DNA from: Acidiphilium sp. PA
GTDB lineage: Bacteria > Pseudomonadota > Alphaproteobacteria > Acetobacterales > Acetobacteraceae
DNA: 64,000 nucleotides
Reading direction: 5' to 3'
Assembly (NCBI RefSeq): GCF_026191915.1
Contig: NZ_JAIMBY010000016.1
Span: 18,150-82,149, forward strand
A program made the position numbers and the translations under genes. Below, one piece after another: positions 1 to 9,054 of the stretch (its first letter is position 1; each line of letters begins with the position of its first letter). The notes under the pieces were generated by a model. That model had not been told where the DNA came from and made no database searches. It was given only the letters and a program-made list of their open reading frames with translations.

Positions 1-1
1 C

Positions 2-151
2 CGCCTGATGGCGGACGATCTCAAGCTCGTCGTCGAGTTGTCGCGGACACGATTGATGCGGATGGCGGGACCCGCGGGTCTCGAAGCCGGTTCCAGTCCC
101 AGCGTCGAGCAAGGTCCGGAACAATCCCCTTTGTCAGGACCCTCGCCATGA
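2..151 (+). CDS. C-terminal end of an upstream transfer-operon protein (partial)
   Basis: An open frame enters from the left edge and stops at 149-151, overlapping the next start codon in an ATGA arrangement like the other junctions of this operon. About 49 residues are visible, ending in a Pro/Ser/Gly-rich tail. There is no domain to recognise. The overlap and strand suggest it is the preceding gene of the conjugation operon; its function cannot be told from this fragment. Confidence 0.5.
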   Translation, partial: RLMADDLKLVVELSRTRLMRMAGPAGLEAGSSPSVEQGPEQSPLSGPSP

Positions 152-741
152 GCAGGCAGCCGCGCGCCGCGTGGCAGTTGCCCCCGATCAGGTCATGGTT
201 GGTGGCGATGGCCTTAGCGGGTTGCCTGCTCGCCTCTCCCGCCTCGAGCGCATCCACCGCGATCGCATCACAACCGCTGCCGCCTCCCGGCTCGTCAGCC
301 ACGGTCTCCAGCACGGGCCGGCACATCGCGGCCTGCATCGAAGCCGCCGCTTCGACCTGGCATATCTCGCCCGTCGTCATCGTCATTCTCCTGCATGTCG
401 AAGGCGGTTCGCTCGGCGCGGTCCACCCGAATGCCAACGGCACCGTCGATATTGGCCCGATGCAGATCAACCAGATCTGGTTGCCGACGCTAGCCCGTCA
501 TTGGCACGCAACGGTGCCGCAGACCTATGCCGAGCTCGAGAACAGTTTCTGCGCCAACGTCATCGCCGGGACCTGGATTCTGCACAAGGCGATCAAGGCG
601 GCGCACGGCCATCTCTGGCGCGGTGTCGCCTACTATCATTCCCACACGAGAGTTTTCGAGGGCGAGTATCTCCGCGCGGTGCTGGCCGAAGCCCGCCACC
701 TGCGGGCGGAGATGCGCGCGCATGAAAGCGGGGCATCATGA
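148..741 (+). CDS. Lytic transglycosylase of the conjugation apparatus
   Basis: 197 residues. A hydrophobic N-terminal segment (about residues 17-35) looks like a signal peptide and is followed by a goose-type lysozyme/SLT-like domain. The glutamate in the stretch HVEGGS is the likely catalytic acid, and the later GPMQIN and YHS motifs are typical of VirB1-like transglycosylases. Such enzymes cut peptidoglycan in the periplasm so that a secretion channel can be assembled. The stop overlaps the start of the DotM-like gene by 4 bases, so the two are probably translationally coupled. Family assignment is firm; the role in transfer is inferred from the operon. Confidence 0.8.
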   Translation: MSRQPRAAWQLPPIRSWLVAMALAGCLLASPASSASTAIASQPLPPPGSSATVSSTGRHIAACIEAAASTWHISPVVIVILLHVEGGSLGAVHPNANGTVDIGPMQINQIWLPTLARHWHATVPQTYAELENSFCANVIAGTWILHKAIKAAHGHLWRGVAYYHSHTRVFEGEYLRAVLAEARHLRAEMRAHESGAS

Positions 742-1946
742 GCGGCAGTCTTCGCACCCGGCAGAATTCTCTGGAGGAGGCAGGGCTCGCCCTCGTCTTC
801 ATGATCATCCTGGTCGGCGGTCTGCTGTTCTTCGGCTGGTTCAAGGCGCACGCCCTGATCTCACTCCTTGTTCTGGCGATCCTGCACGCCGAACTCTGGC
901 CCGCCTCCCTCTGGACCCACAGCGTCGACCAGGCGCGCCAGGCCATGGCAACCGCCCATCCCGCGACCGTGACCCTGCATCAGATCGTCCTCGCCTGCGC
1001 TTTCGTCGGGCGGGTGTACCGTATTCCGGTCACCCTCTTCCTCGCCGGCCTCGCTGCCCTGACGATCTGGAAGGCCCCCGGCGAGCGCTTCGCGCGCCCG
1101 CTGGATTTCGAGGGGTTGATGAAGCTGCAGGTGTTGAATTTCCCCTCGATTGCCGCCTTCCTCGAACGGCGGCACAGTCTCGTCCGGCCCGGCACGGAGG
1201 CGGTCAGGCAGGCGGATTTCGCGCTGCATCTCGGTGAGTGGATCGGCCTGTACGCGCTCGATGCCGAAGGCCGCTACGATCCGATCGCCGCCCATGGCGC
1301 GCTGGTCGCCCAGCTGGGACCGGTATGGCGCGGTCTCGATGGGGCGACCCCGCAAGTCCGCGCGATGGTCGCGGTCTTTGGCCTGCATGCCGCGCGCGAA
1401 CGCGACGAAGCCCGCGTTCTGCTCGGTGTCCTCTCCACATCCCTCGCCCCCCTCACGCCCGAAGAGGCAGCCCAACAGGATAGGAAGGCCGATCCGCTTG
1501 CCCGCACCGGCCCGACAGCCCCGCTCGTCCTGTCGCCCGACGCCGTCGCCGCGGTCGATGCGGTCCTGCATCGTCCCGAGATCGTCCACCCCGCCCTCGC
1601 GGAAATGGCGACCTACGCTTTCACCTCCACAGCACTGATGGGTCTCCTGATGCACGCGAGGGCACGCGCCGGGGTTCTCGCACCCGGCCAGTTCGCCTTT
1701 CTCAAACTGGTCGATCGCCCGCTCTGGTACGCGCTGCACAGTCTCGGGTTTCCCCTGACCATTACCGATTATGGGCCCCAGCCGAACCCGAGGATCGAGG
1801 CGCTCGGCAGTCGCGCCCATTGGGAGGCCGAACGGGCGGTGCGGCAGAGACTCCCGCGCCCCCGGATGGAGATGGCGATGGAGGCGATCAACCAGCGACT
1901 GCGCGATGCGACCAATCGCGGCCGGCCGATCAAGGAGATACGCTGA
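738..1946 (+). CDS. DotM/IcmP-like (TrbA-like) conjugation subunit
   Basis: 402 residues, close to the length of DotM/IcmP and IncI TrbA. Hydrophobic segments lie near residues 16-34, 38-52 and 80-112, followed by a long soluble region rich in Arg and Ala. In Dot/Icm and IncI-type systems this inner-membrane protein partners the DotL/TrbC coupling ATPase to recruit substrates. Here the DotL-like gene lies two genes downstream with only a small membrane protein between them, the expected neighbourhood. The stop codon overlaps the next ATG (TGATG). The call rests on order, length and topology together with the recognisable family pattern. Confidence 0.75.
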   Translation: MSGSLRTRQNSLEEAGLALVFMIILVGGLLFFGWFKAHALISLLVLAILHAELWPASLWTHSVDQARQAMATAHPATVTLHQIVLACAFVGRVYRIPVTLFLAGLAALTIWKAPGERFARPLDFEGLMKLQVLNFPSIAAFLERRHSLVRPGTEAVRQADFALHLGEWIGLYALDAEGRYDPIAAHGALVAQLGPVWRGLDGATPQVRAMVAVFGLHAARERDEARVLLGVLSTSLAPLTPEEAAQQDRKADPLARTGPTAPLVLSPDAVAAVDAVLHRPEIVHPALAEMATYAFTSTALMGLLMHARARAGVLAPGQFAFLKLVDRPLWYALHSLGFPLTITDYGPQPNPRIEALGSRAHWEAERAVRQRLPRPRMEMAMEAINQRLRDATNRGRPIKEIR

Positions 1947-2506
1947 TGCTGATCCACCTGCGCTCGATCGACGGGAAACCCCAAATCACCATCGACTCCG
2001 AAGGTGAGCCGTTCCCCTGCATCGAGACCTTGCCGTGGCGCGACTGTTCATTCCGTCTCAGCTGGCCTCCGTCAGGCGGGGGCGAACGGGATTGGTATTC
2101 CGCCGAACAGCACGCACCCCGTCCCCCGGACGCTCCGGCTCAGGTCGCCGCGTCCGCGACGCAAGCCACACCCGCGGCGTCTGGCGGTCGCTTCGGTCGT
2201 TTTGCCGCCATGACCGCCACCTTTGCCGGGATGCTTGTCATCGGCATGGTGATCGGTTCGGTCTTCCGACTGGGACCGTCGCGGGGCAGCGAATTGATCC
2301 CCCGCGACATCGCGGCACCCGCACGGGGCCCAGACATTCCCTCGATCGTCGCGCCCGCTCGCTCGGCAGAAGTCGCCGCTCCGTATGTCGCCCCCTTGGA
2401 GCCACACCTGCGGGTCGCACTGCCCAAACCCGCCCGCGTCGCAGCACCGCCTCAGCAGCTACCGCCGCCCCCCGATCCGGGCGCGCTGTTCGGATTGCAC
2501 TCATGA
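1946..2506 (+). CDS. Small single-pass membrane protein between dotM- and dotL-like genes
   Basis: 186 residues starting at the ATG that overlaps the preceding stop; a longer in-frame start exists but would lie inside the dotM-like gene. The first 80 residues are soluble, a transmembrane helix spans about residues 87-107, and the C-terminal part is Pro/Ala-rich and probably periplasmic. It overlaps the coupling-protein gene by ATGA. I recognise no family. Its position suggests an accessory subunit of the coupling complex. Confidence 0.6.
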   Translation: MLIHLRSIDGKPQITIDSEGEPFPCIETLPWRDCSFRLSWPPSGGGERDWYSAEQHAPRPPDAPAQVAASATQATPAASGGRFGRFAAMTATFAGMLVIGMVIGSVFRLGPSRGSELIPRDIAAPARGPDIPSIVAPARSAEVAAPYVAPLEPHLRVALPKPARVAAPPQQLPPPPDPGALFGLHS

Positions 2507-4851
2507 GCAAGCGGGTCGTCATCGGTCCGGACAACAATACCGAGCGCACCGGCGCGCAACTCTATCGCGACGTCCGCCCGGGATCGACGCGCTTCCTCGA
2601 TCTGGTACGGACCGCATTCGGTGGCTTCCTGATCATCGGGCTTGGCTTCATCGGCGTGGTCGAACCGGCCTCACTGAACCTCGTCCTGGTCGGCAGCCTC
2701 GGCATCGCCCTCTACACGCTCTCCGGCGCCGTCGTGCTGCCGTTCCGCCTGCCCGTCCACTCCAAGCTGAAGGACCGCAACCATCCGCTGCCCGGCTCGC
2801 GCAAGCCGCGCCCGGCCGCAGGGACCTACTATCTCGGACATATCTGGAACTCGCTGAAGCAGGTCTGGGCCGCGGATGACGATATACGCCAGGGCATCCC
2901 GATCCTCGGCACCACCGGCGCCGGCAAGACCCGCGGCATCATCAGCATCCTGAGTAACTCGCTCCTGCAGGGCAGCGGCTTCACCATCGTCGATGGCAAA
3001 GCGCAGAACCGGCTCTACGGCGATATCATCGCGCTCGCCCGCCGCACTGGCCGCGAGGACGACGTGCTGACCCAGAACTACCTCGTGGCCAGCGGCAATC
3101 GCGATACCAACACGTTCAATCCCTTCGCCACCTGCAACGCCGACGTGCTGCGCGAACTCCTGGTCAGCCAGATCGAGGAAAACCCCTCGGGCGGCGGTGA
3201 CAGCAACGGCGTCTTCCGCGCCGGCGCGATCGCTCTCCTCGGCTCCCTCGCCCCCGTCCTCGTCTGGGTCCGCGACAACAAGCAGATCCCGATCGATATC
3301 GAGCGCATCCGCTACGCCACCGAACTCCGCTCGGTCGCCACCATCGCGGCCAAGAAGAAATTTCTCGTCCGCATCTCCGACCGTGACGAACCGCACGCGA
3401 TCGACATCGCGGATATTCCCGATGCGCTGCTCTATCCGCTCCGCGCCTATCTCGGCGAGACCGGGGATTTCGATCTGCAACTCGACTGGAACCGCCAGAA
3501 ATCCACTGAACCCTCGCGCCAGCACAGTTTCGTGCTGCTGCATTTCCGGCAGACATTCACCCAGCTGGCCGTCACACTCGGCCACATCTTCAAGTGCCAG
3601 AACGGCGACATCGATATGCGCGATATCGTCCTCAACCGCCGCATCCTCGTGGTCAACCTGCCCGCCCTCGAGAACGCCGGCGAAACCACCGCGGCTCTCG
3701 GCAAGATCGTGGTCTCGGCCATGCGTAACATGATGGCGCAGGTCCTCGGCGTGAACCTCGAAGGCGACATCGCCGATATCATCGATAACGATCCGTCCTT
3801 CTCCCCCTCCGCCTATCCGGTCGCCCTCGACGAGGTCGGCTATTACGCCGTTGCCGGCATGGACAAGATGCTCGCCATGGGGCGCGGGCTCGGTTTCGCG
3901 TTCATGCTCGGCTTTCAGGAGATCGCCGGCATCCGCGCCCGGATCGGCGATGCGCTCTATTCCTGGCTCGGCAATCTCAATCTCCAGATCCTGATGCGGA
4001 CTCAGGAAGGCGGCCCGACCCGGGACTATGTCGAGAACACCGCGGGGGACAGTTTTGTCACCCAGGTCGCTGGCTATGATTCTTCGGGGGTCGGCGGATA
4101 TCTCGAAACCTCGCGCGCCGACGTCCAGCGCACCAAACGGGTGGATTTTGCGGATCTGCGCGGGCAGATTGAAGGCGAGGCGGTCATCCTGTTCGGTGCG
4201 ATGCGGATGTACGCCAACCTGATCTACGTCAATCCCGCCCCGAAGGGCGTCTCGCGGATCAACCGCCCGATCCAGATGGCGATGGCCGATCGTACCGCGC
4301 TGATTGCCTCCTGCGAGATCGCCGAGACCGCCATCCGCAGAGCCGGCCGGGAGTTCGACCCCTTTGCCCCGCTGCCCCGGAGCAACGCGCTCGATGCAAT
4401 CCTCGCCGGCATGCGCGAAGCCGTCGCGACCGGCAAGATCATCGACGGGACGGATGTCGCCGACACGCTCTGCCGCCACGTGCAGGATCTGCCCGAAACC
4501 CAGGTGCCCGCTCTCGACGACGGGGCGGGTTTCGAAACGGTCGCTGGTCCCGATGAAACGCCGAAGACGATCCTGCAACAGATGTTGAAAGCAGCCCCGG
4601 CCGAGATTGCGGCATTGCATCAGGAACCTATGGATCCCGTTCTCGACGCGGCCTGCCGCGCGATGATCGAACAGGCTGAGGCCTGGGCGCGCGGCGATGC
4701 CGCGGCGGCATCGCAGGCGGTCGAAGCGATGCGGGCACCGCAGCCGCGTCGTCAGCGCACCAGATTGCCGCCAATGTCACCGGTGGAATTCCATCAGATG
4801 ATCACCGCGCTCAACCAGCGGATCGAGGCGATCGCGCGGGGGAGCAGATGA
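2503..4851 (+). CDS. DotL/IcmO-like (TrbC-like) type IV coupling ATPase
   Basis: 782 residues from the ATG overlapping the previous stop, essentially the length of DotL. The N-terminus has two hydrophobic stretches (about residues 33-52 and 58-75). The Walker A motif GTTGAGKT lies at residues 136-143, and a Walker B-like segment ending in ALDEVGYY lies near residue 445. The C-terminal 150 residues are hydrophilic and variable, as in coupling proteins that bind adaptors there. The protein would sit at the inner membrane and pump the relaxase-DNA complex into the channel. Many shadow frames overlap it; this frame carries the motifs. Confidence 0.85.
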   Translation: MSKRVVIGPDNNTERTGAQLYRDVRPGSTRFLDLVRTAFGGFLIIGLGFIGVVEPASLNLVLVGSLGIALYTLSGAVVLPFRLPVHSKLKDRNHPLPGSRKPRPAAGTYYLGHIWNSLKQVWAADDDIRQGIPILGTTGAGKTRGIISILSNSLLQGSGFTIVDGKAQNRLYGDIIALARRTGREDDVLTQNYLVASGNRDTNTFNPFATCNADVLRELLVSQIEENPSGGGDSNGVFRAGAIALLGSLAPVLVWVRDNKQIPIDIERIRYATELRSVATIAAKKKFLVRISDRDEPHAIDIADIPDALLYPLRAYLGETGDFDLQLDWNRQKSTEPSRQHSFVLLHFRQTFTQLAVTLGHIFKCQNGDIDMRDIVLNRRILVVNLPALENAGETTAALGKIVVSAMRNMMAQVLGVNLEGDIADIIDNDPSFSPSAYPVALDEVGYYAVAGMDKMLAMGRGLGFAFMLGFQEIAGIRARIGDALYSWLGNLNLQILMRTQEGGPTRDYVENTAGDSFVTQVAGYDSSGVGGYLETSRADVQRTKRVDFADLRGQIEGEAVILFGAMRMYANLIYVNPAPKGVSRINRPIQMAMADRTALIASCEIAETAIRRAGREFDPFAPLPRSNALDAILAGMREAVATGKIIDGTDVADTLCRHVQDLPETQVPALDDGAGFETVAGPDETPKTILQQMLKAAPAEIAALHQEPMDPVLDAACRAMIEQAEAWARGDAAAASQAVEAMRAPQPRRQRTRLPPMSPVEFHQMITALNQRIEAIARGSR

Positions 4852-5744
4852 GCCTCTTCATCGAACCCGGCGCCGGTCCCGCCCCGATCGTCCGCTTCAT
4901 TGAGACCGCCCGGCAGCCGGTCGATATCGAGGTCTACTACCTGTCCAGCCGCGCGATCCTCAGGGTGATCGCAGCGGACCACGAGCGCGGCATACAAGTG
5001 CGCGTGATCGTCGATGCCAGGCCCTACCGGATGGCACACCGTCTCGTCACGCGGGAGATCGCGCGGCTGCGGTCCAGCGGTGCCGATGTGCGAACCGCAC
5101 CTACGCGGTTCGAGGGAGGTTACCGGTTCGATCACGCCAAATACGCGGTGTCCGGTGGCAAGGTGCTGATCGGCACCGCGAACTGGGATTACAGCGCGTT
5201 CCACCGCAATCGGGAATATCTCTGCACCAGCGACGATCCTCGCCTCGTTCAGGCTCTGCACCGGGTGTTCATGGCCGATTGGACCGATCGCCGGGCCGGT
5301 TCGATGGTCCGGGGGCTATCGCGCCGTCTCGTGCTCTCGCCCGGTGCCGAGCCGAAACTCGCCGCGATCCTCGGCCAGCCCGGTCCGATCGAAATCGAGG
5401 CCGAGGAATTGGGCGACGATCCCGCACTGCTACACGCGATCGCGCGCAAAGGGGAGCTCGCCCGGATTCTGCTGCCCGCAAAACTGACATCGACCGATCG
5501 GGCCAATGTGCTTCGGCTCCGCCGCGCCGGGATGCAGGTGCGGCTGCTGGAGGTCCGGCCGATCTATCTTCATGCGAAACTGATCGTGGGCGGCAGTTAC
5601 GGGTTCATCGGCTCGGAGAACATCTCGCGATCGAGCCTCGATGCCAATCGCGAGGTCGGGGTGGTCATGACCGCACCCACCACGCTCGCGTCGTTACGCG
5701 GGGAATTTCGTGCGGATTGGAGACGTGCCAATGTGGGACGCTGA
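4848..5744 (+). CDS. Phospholipase D-superfamily nuclease-like protein
   Basis: 298 residues with two HxK motifs of the PLD superfamily: H96-x-K98 followed by GTANWD near residues 109-114, and H242-x-K244 followed by GSENIS. Both halves are therefore present and could form one active site. There is no signal peptide, which argues for a cytoplasmic rather than exported enzyme. Nuc-type PLD nucleases are common companions of conjugation genes, and the ATGA overlap with the coupling-protein gene puts it in the same operon. Whether it cuts DNA or phospholipid cannot be decided here. Confidence 0.8.
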   Translation: MSLFIEPGAGPAPIVRFIETARQPVDIEVYYLSSRAILRVIAADHERGIQVRVIVDARPYRMAHRLVTREIARLRSSGADVRTAPTRFEGGYRFDHAKYAVSGGKVLIGTANWDYSAFHRNREYLCTSDDPRLVQALHRVFMADWTDRRAGSMVRGLSRRLVLSPGAEPKLAAILGQPGPIEIEAEELGDDPALLHAIARKGELARILLPAKLTSTDRANVLRLRRAGMQVRLLEVRPIYLHAKLIVGGSYGFIGSENISRSSLDANREVGVVMTAPTTLASLRGEFRADWRRANVGR

Positions 5745-5770
5745 TTTGTCCGGATCAGGGGAGGAAAGAC

Positions 5771-5947
5771 ATGCATTCCCTGATCGTGCTGGTGCTGCAC
5801 GCGATCGTCTATGGCGTGGTATTTCATCTACTCCGACATCTGACCGAACCGGACCTCGTCGGTCTTGGGGTGGCTTGCCTTGCCGGCCTGCTCCTCTCCG
5901 GCCGAACACCCATCATGCGTCGGCGATATCGTGGGCAGCGCTGGTAG
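5771..5947 (+). CDS. Small hydrophobic membrane protein
   Basis: 58 residues starting at an ATG preceded by a strong GGGGAGGAAA ribosome site. Two hydrophobic segments (about residues 3-20 and 25-42) and a basic C-terminus suggest a short two-pass inner-membrane protein. It sits 26 bases after the PLD gene and 6 bases before the next ORF. No family recognised. Confidence 0.55.
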   Translation: MHSLIVLVLHAIVYGVVFHLLRHLTEPDLVGLGVACLAGLLLSGRTPIMRRRYRGQRW

Positions 5948-5953
5948 GCCGTC

Positions 5954-6490
5954 ATGACGAAGCATCTCTTGTACGGCCCACGGCGCACCGCACGGATCGA
6001 GACATACTTGAGTCTCAATCCGAACGATCGCCTGATCGGGTATCTGGGCAAGAATTACGATGTGATCGAACGGATCATCGCCAAGACGGAAAGCATGGAC
6101 TTCATTCTGGGCGTGATACGCAAAAACGGTATCCGGGATCGCGACGGCAACGAGGTCACGCTGGAGACGCTCACAAATGTCTGGGAGACGATGAACGCGG
6201 CTCTTTTGAGCGGGTTCGGAACTCAAATACCATCCCCAGGCTTGCCCGATCTTTCCAACCCGACGCGCCGCTTCAAGGAGCGGAAGAGTTACAAATGGCC
6301 GGTCGTGCGGCGAGGGAGACGTCGCCACGACGATGCGCCCGGGGATCCATCAGCCGGGGAGACCGGTCATGAGACCGCAGGAGATGGCGGGACCGGATCG
6401 GACTGTGTCCAACCTGAGCCCGGAGAGGGCGAACCCCGCGATCCCGAACCCGGAAACGACGAAACCGGAGACGACGAACCGCCCGACTGA
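5954..6490 (+). CDS. Transfer-region protein with one copy of a repeated helical domain
   Basis: 178 residues. Residues about 22-68 carry a helical module (pattern: hydrophobic-YD-I-E, then GI-R-D-x-x-G, then a LTNVWE-like end) that recurs twice in the next protein. The C-terminal third is acidic, low-complexity and rich in Gly/Glu/Asp/Pro. The last 120 bases overlap the next gene in another frame. That is unusual and means one of the two ends may be misassigned. Function unknown; the shared module suggests the pair bind the same partner, possibly DNA at the transfer origin. Confidence 0.55.
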   Translation: MTKHLLYGPRRTARIETYLSLNPNDRLIGYLGKNYDVIERIIAKTESMDFILGVIRKNGIRDRDGNEVTLETLTNVWETMNAALLSGFGTQIPSPGLPDLSNPTRRFKERKSYKWPVVRRGRRRHDDAPGDPSAGETGHETAGDGGTGSDCVQPEPGEGEPRDPEPGNDETGDDEPPD

Positions 6491-7523
6491 TCACGCCGGA
6501 GGCGAGGGCGGCCATCACAGTGCGGGATCCGCGCTCGCTCGCATTCTGGACGAAAATTACGAGACGATCGCCGCCCGACGTAGCCGGGGCGATTCCTGGC
6601 AACCGGTGCTCGACTGGCTGGCCCACAACGGCATCACCGACACGCGGGGCAGGGTGGTCACACCGCAGCTACTGGCCGCCACCTGGGCGAGAGTGGGGGC
6701 GATCCGGGACGCGCGCGGTCTCGGCCGGCCCCGTTCGTCAAATGTCCGCCATTCGATATCAGAAGGGAGTGCAGCCATGGCTTCGACCGAGGTTCCGCGA
6801 CGTGTGGCGTTCTCCGAGGCTTTTTCGCAAGCCCTCGAAGACACCGACCGTCATTCACCGCTCTACCGTTTTATGGTCGAAAACCACGACGCCATTGCCG
6901 AGAAGCGGTCGCGATACGGCAGCTGGGACAAGTTTCTGGAACTGGTCAACGAAGCGGGCATTCGGGATGGGCAGGACAGGCCGGTGACCGTTCGCATCCT
7001 CTATCGCACCTGGGAGCGTGTCACTCGGGCTGTGAAGGCGTCGCGGTCCCGCCCGGCCGCGCGGATCGTCACGCCTGCAAACACGCCAAGCACGCCGCAG
7101 ACGCCAGATCCTCCGGCGCAGACGATTGCGACGCCCGCAACAACCCGACCGCCCCCGATGGTAGGGAGCGTCGTTTTCCGACCGGGAAAACCGCCGATGA
7201 TCGTCACGAAGAAGTGGCAGGCGCACATCGCGCCACTGGAGCGCGAGACACTACCGCCCGGAAAATCGGCCGAATATTCCTACGAACGGGCATGGGAAGC
7301 CCAGAACTTCCGCAATGATATTTACCTCGACGAGCAGCGTCAGGCGTTTGCGACCCTTCAGCAGGACCTGGTCAACGATCTCACCGACGCGGGATTTGCC
7401 GTTTACATCGCGCGGTTCGACGCTGATGCGACCGGCGAGCGCGTCCTGGCACACCTCGCGGACAGGCAACGCATCATGGATGAACTGAAGAAAGACGAAG
7501 CTCATGGACGGACCAACCCCTGA
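6369..7523 (+). CDS. TraK-like protein with two copies of a helical domain
   Basis: About 384 residues from the ATG behind a GGGGAG site; an upstream in-frame ATG at 6333 lacks one. Two repeats of about 50 residues are visible, near residues 55-110 and 160-215. Each has an EN(Y/H)(E/D) start, a central W, the pattern NGI/AGI-x-D and an ending like TWARV or TWERV. A Pro/Thr-rich linker follows, then a charged C-terminal domain. The next two genes are a ParA-like ATPase and a coiled-coil membrane protein. This is the same order as traK-traL-traM of IncP plasmids, where TraK binds oriT. The resemblance is of architecture and order only. Confidence 0.5.
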   Translation: MRPQEMAGPDRTVSNLSPERANPAIPNPETTKPETTNRPTDHAGGEGGHHSAGSALARILDENYETIAARRSRGDSWQPVLDWLAHNGITDTRGRVVTPQLLAATWARVGAIRDARGLGRPRSSNVRHSISEGSAAMASTEVPRRVAFSEAFSQALEDTDRHSPLYRFMVENHDAIAEKRSRYGSWDKFLELVNEAGIRDGQDRPVTVRILYRTWERVTRAVKASRSRPAARIVTPANTPSTPQTPDPPAQTIATPATTRPPPMVGSVVFRPGKPPMIVTKKWQAHIAPLERETLPPGKSAEYSYERAWEAQNFRNDIYLDEQRQAFATLQQDLVNDLTDAGFAVYIARFDADATGERVLAHLADRQRIMDELKKDEAHGRTNP

Positions 7524-8328
7524 CATTTCAACCGAACTCGCAATCCCGACGTCGCCGCTTCGACCGCCCGTTCTCTTTGTTCGCCGCGGGCGCGGACGAA
7601 CGGGAGGCAGTACCCTCTGCGACTGGCTGATCCAACGCGCGCGCCGAAATGGAAGACGTGCCCAGGCACTCGACGGCGATTTGCGGAGCTGCACGCTCAA
7701 GACTTTCTATCCGTTGACCAATGCGGACGGAACAGCGATCGAGGACGGCGCGAGTTTCCCGGACGGCGAGGCGCTCGGCACGATCCGCGAGTGGCTGATG
7801 GCCGAACTTAACGCAATGGCCGAAGACCGGGTATCGCGTGTTCTCGATCTCGGCGGGGGCGACCGCGTCATTCAGGAATTCGTCCAGGACCTCGATCTTG
7901 CGAGTTTCGGGGAACGGTTCGCAATCGTGCTGGTTCAGGCTTTCTTCCTTGGCCCCGACGAGGAGGATTTCCGGCACGTCCTTGCGACCATCGACGATGC
8001 TCATTTCGACAACCGGCGGACGATTCTCTACCTGAACAGCGGCGTCCTCCGCAGCGGGCAGAACCCGAGTTCAGTCTTTGTACCGGTCACTGAAAGTCAG
8101 GAATTCAAAGACCTCGGAACGGCGGGCATCAAGACAATTCGTGTTCCGCGCATCATCTGCCTCGAAGAAATGCGGGGGCTCGGTTTGTCGATCAACGACG
8201 TGCTCGCGAACCGTCCGGGTCCGACCGGTCGCCGTGCGCCACCGACGATGCAGATCATGGTCGAGGACTGGAACCGCAAGCTCGAGATTGAACATCTTAA
8301 AGCCAGCGTCGGGGACGTGCTACCGTGA
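7504..8328 (+). CDS. ParA/MinD-like P-loop protein (TraL-like)
   Basis: 274 residues. A P-loop-like stretch RGRGRTGGST near residues 28-37 and the DLGGGDR segment near residue 115 fit a deviant-Walker ParA/MinD fold. The canonical KGG..KT lysines are replaced by arginine, so ATP hydrolysis is uncertain. It overlaps the TraK-like gene by 20 bases and the next gene by 4. In IncP plasmids TraL occupies this position and has a similar fold. No signal or membrane segment is seen, so it should be cytosolic. Confidence 0.55.
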   Translation: MDGPTPDISTELAIPTSPLRPPVLFVRRGRGRTGGSTLCDWLIQRARRNGRRAQALDGDLRSCTLKTFYPLTNADGTAIEDGASFPDGEALGTIREWLMAELNAMAEDRVSRVLDLGGGDRVIQEFVQDLDLASFGERFAIVLVQAFFLGPDEEDFRHVLATIDDAHFDNRRTILYLNSGVLRSGQNPSSVFVPVTESQEFKDLGTAGIKTIRVPRIICLEEMRGLGLSINDVLANRPGPTGRRAPPTMQIMVEDWNRKLEIEHLKASVGDVLP

Positions 8329-9026
8329 ACGCGATCAATCCCGCCGACCAAACTGTCCCACCGCTCACTTCGCAGGCCAGGTTGGCGCAACATCTTCGGG
8401 CAGAGGCAATTCAACTCGTCGAGGATCTCCGTGCGAAGGGGGTAACCGAAGACGATGCTGTATTCACCTGGTCGAGCGGAATTGCCGCCAGCTTCATCCA
8501 TTTGGCGGGTCTTCTCGACGGCGTCGGAACGGAACTCGGTACCATTGCGACCACTTTTGCCGACAGCCGCGCGGCGTTCCGCCGGGATGTCGTCGACGCA
8601 TCCCGCGCCCAGCATGAGATCCTCCGCACGGAGATCGAGAGACTGCGTCTGAAACGCGCAGAGATGGAAACCGACCTGCAGGCGAAGATCGATGCGACCG
8701 TCAAGAAACTCGGCCAGCAGATCGTCGAGGCGAACAAGAGTGCCAACGTGATCTTCCAGAGACGCTGGAACCTTCGACACAACATCATGGGCGCAGCCAT
8801 CGCCGGCGCGGTGCTCCTCGCCTGCGTCATCGGCGGCTATGCGTGGCGTTCCGTCCAGGAAGGCAACGCGGTCTCCGGTCGATATGCCTGCGAACAGGCG
8901 CCTATGACCATCGCAACGGCCAACGGAGACTTACTGACTTGCCCGCTTCGCGATCTCGTCAGCGCCACGACACTTACCCGCCTCAATCATCGTTTTCTCA
9001 AAGAGGCAACACCGCCCGCCCCTTAA
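8325..9026 (+). CDS. Coiled-coil membrane protein (TraM-like position)
   Basis: 233 residues. A long helical, charged region (about residues 75-150) is compatible with a coiled coil. A transmembrane helix follows at about residues 155-175, then a short C-terminal domain with two cysteines that may lie in the periplasm. It overlaps the ParA-like gene by ATGA. I recognise no specific family; the place after a traK/traL-like pair makes a TraM-type role possible. Confidence 0.5.
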   Translation: MNAINPADQTVPPLTSQARLAQHLRAEAIQLVEDLRAKGVTEDDAVFTWSSGIAASFIHLAGLLDGVGTELGTIATTFADSRAAFRRDVVDASRAQHEILRTEIERLRLKRAEMETDLQAKIDATVKKLGQQIVEANKSANVIFQRRWNLRHNIMGAAIAGAVLLACVIGGYAWRSVQEGNAVSGRYACEQAPMTIATANGDLLTCPLRDLVSATTLTRLNHRFLKEATPPAP

Positions 9027-9054
9027 CCTCAAACTTAACCATGGGAGACGGAGT

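Noticed and set aside
2671..4620. 649-codon ORF on the - strand opposite the coupling-protein gene.
   Set aside because: It is the antisense shadow of the DotL-like gene, which carries the ATPase motifs in the + frame.
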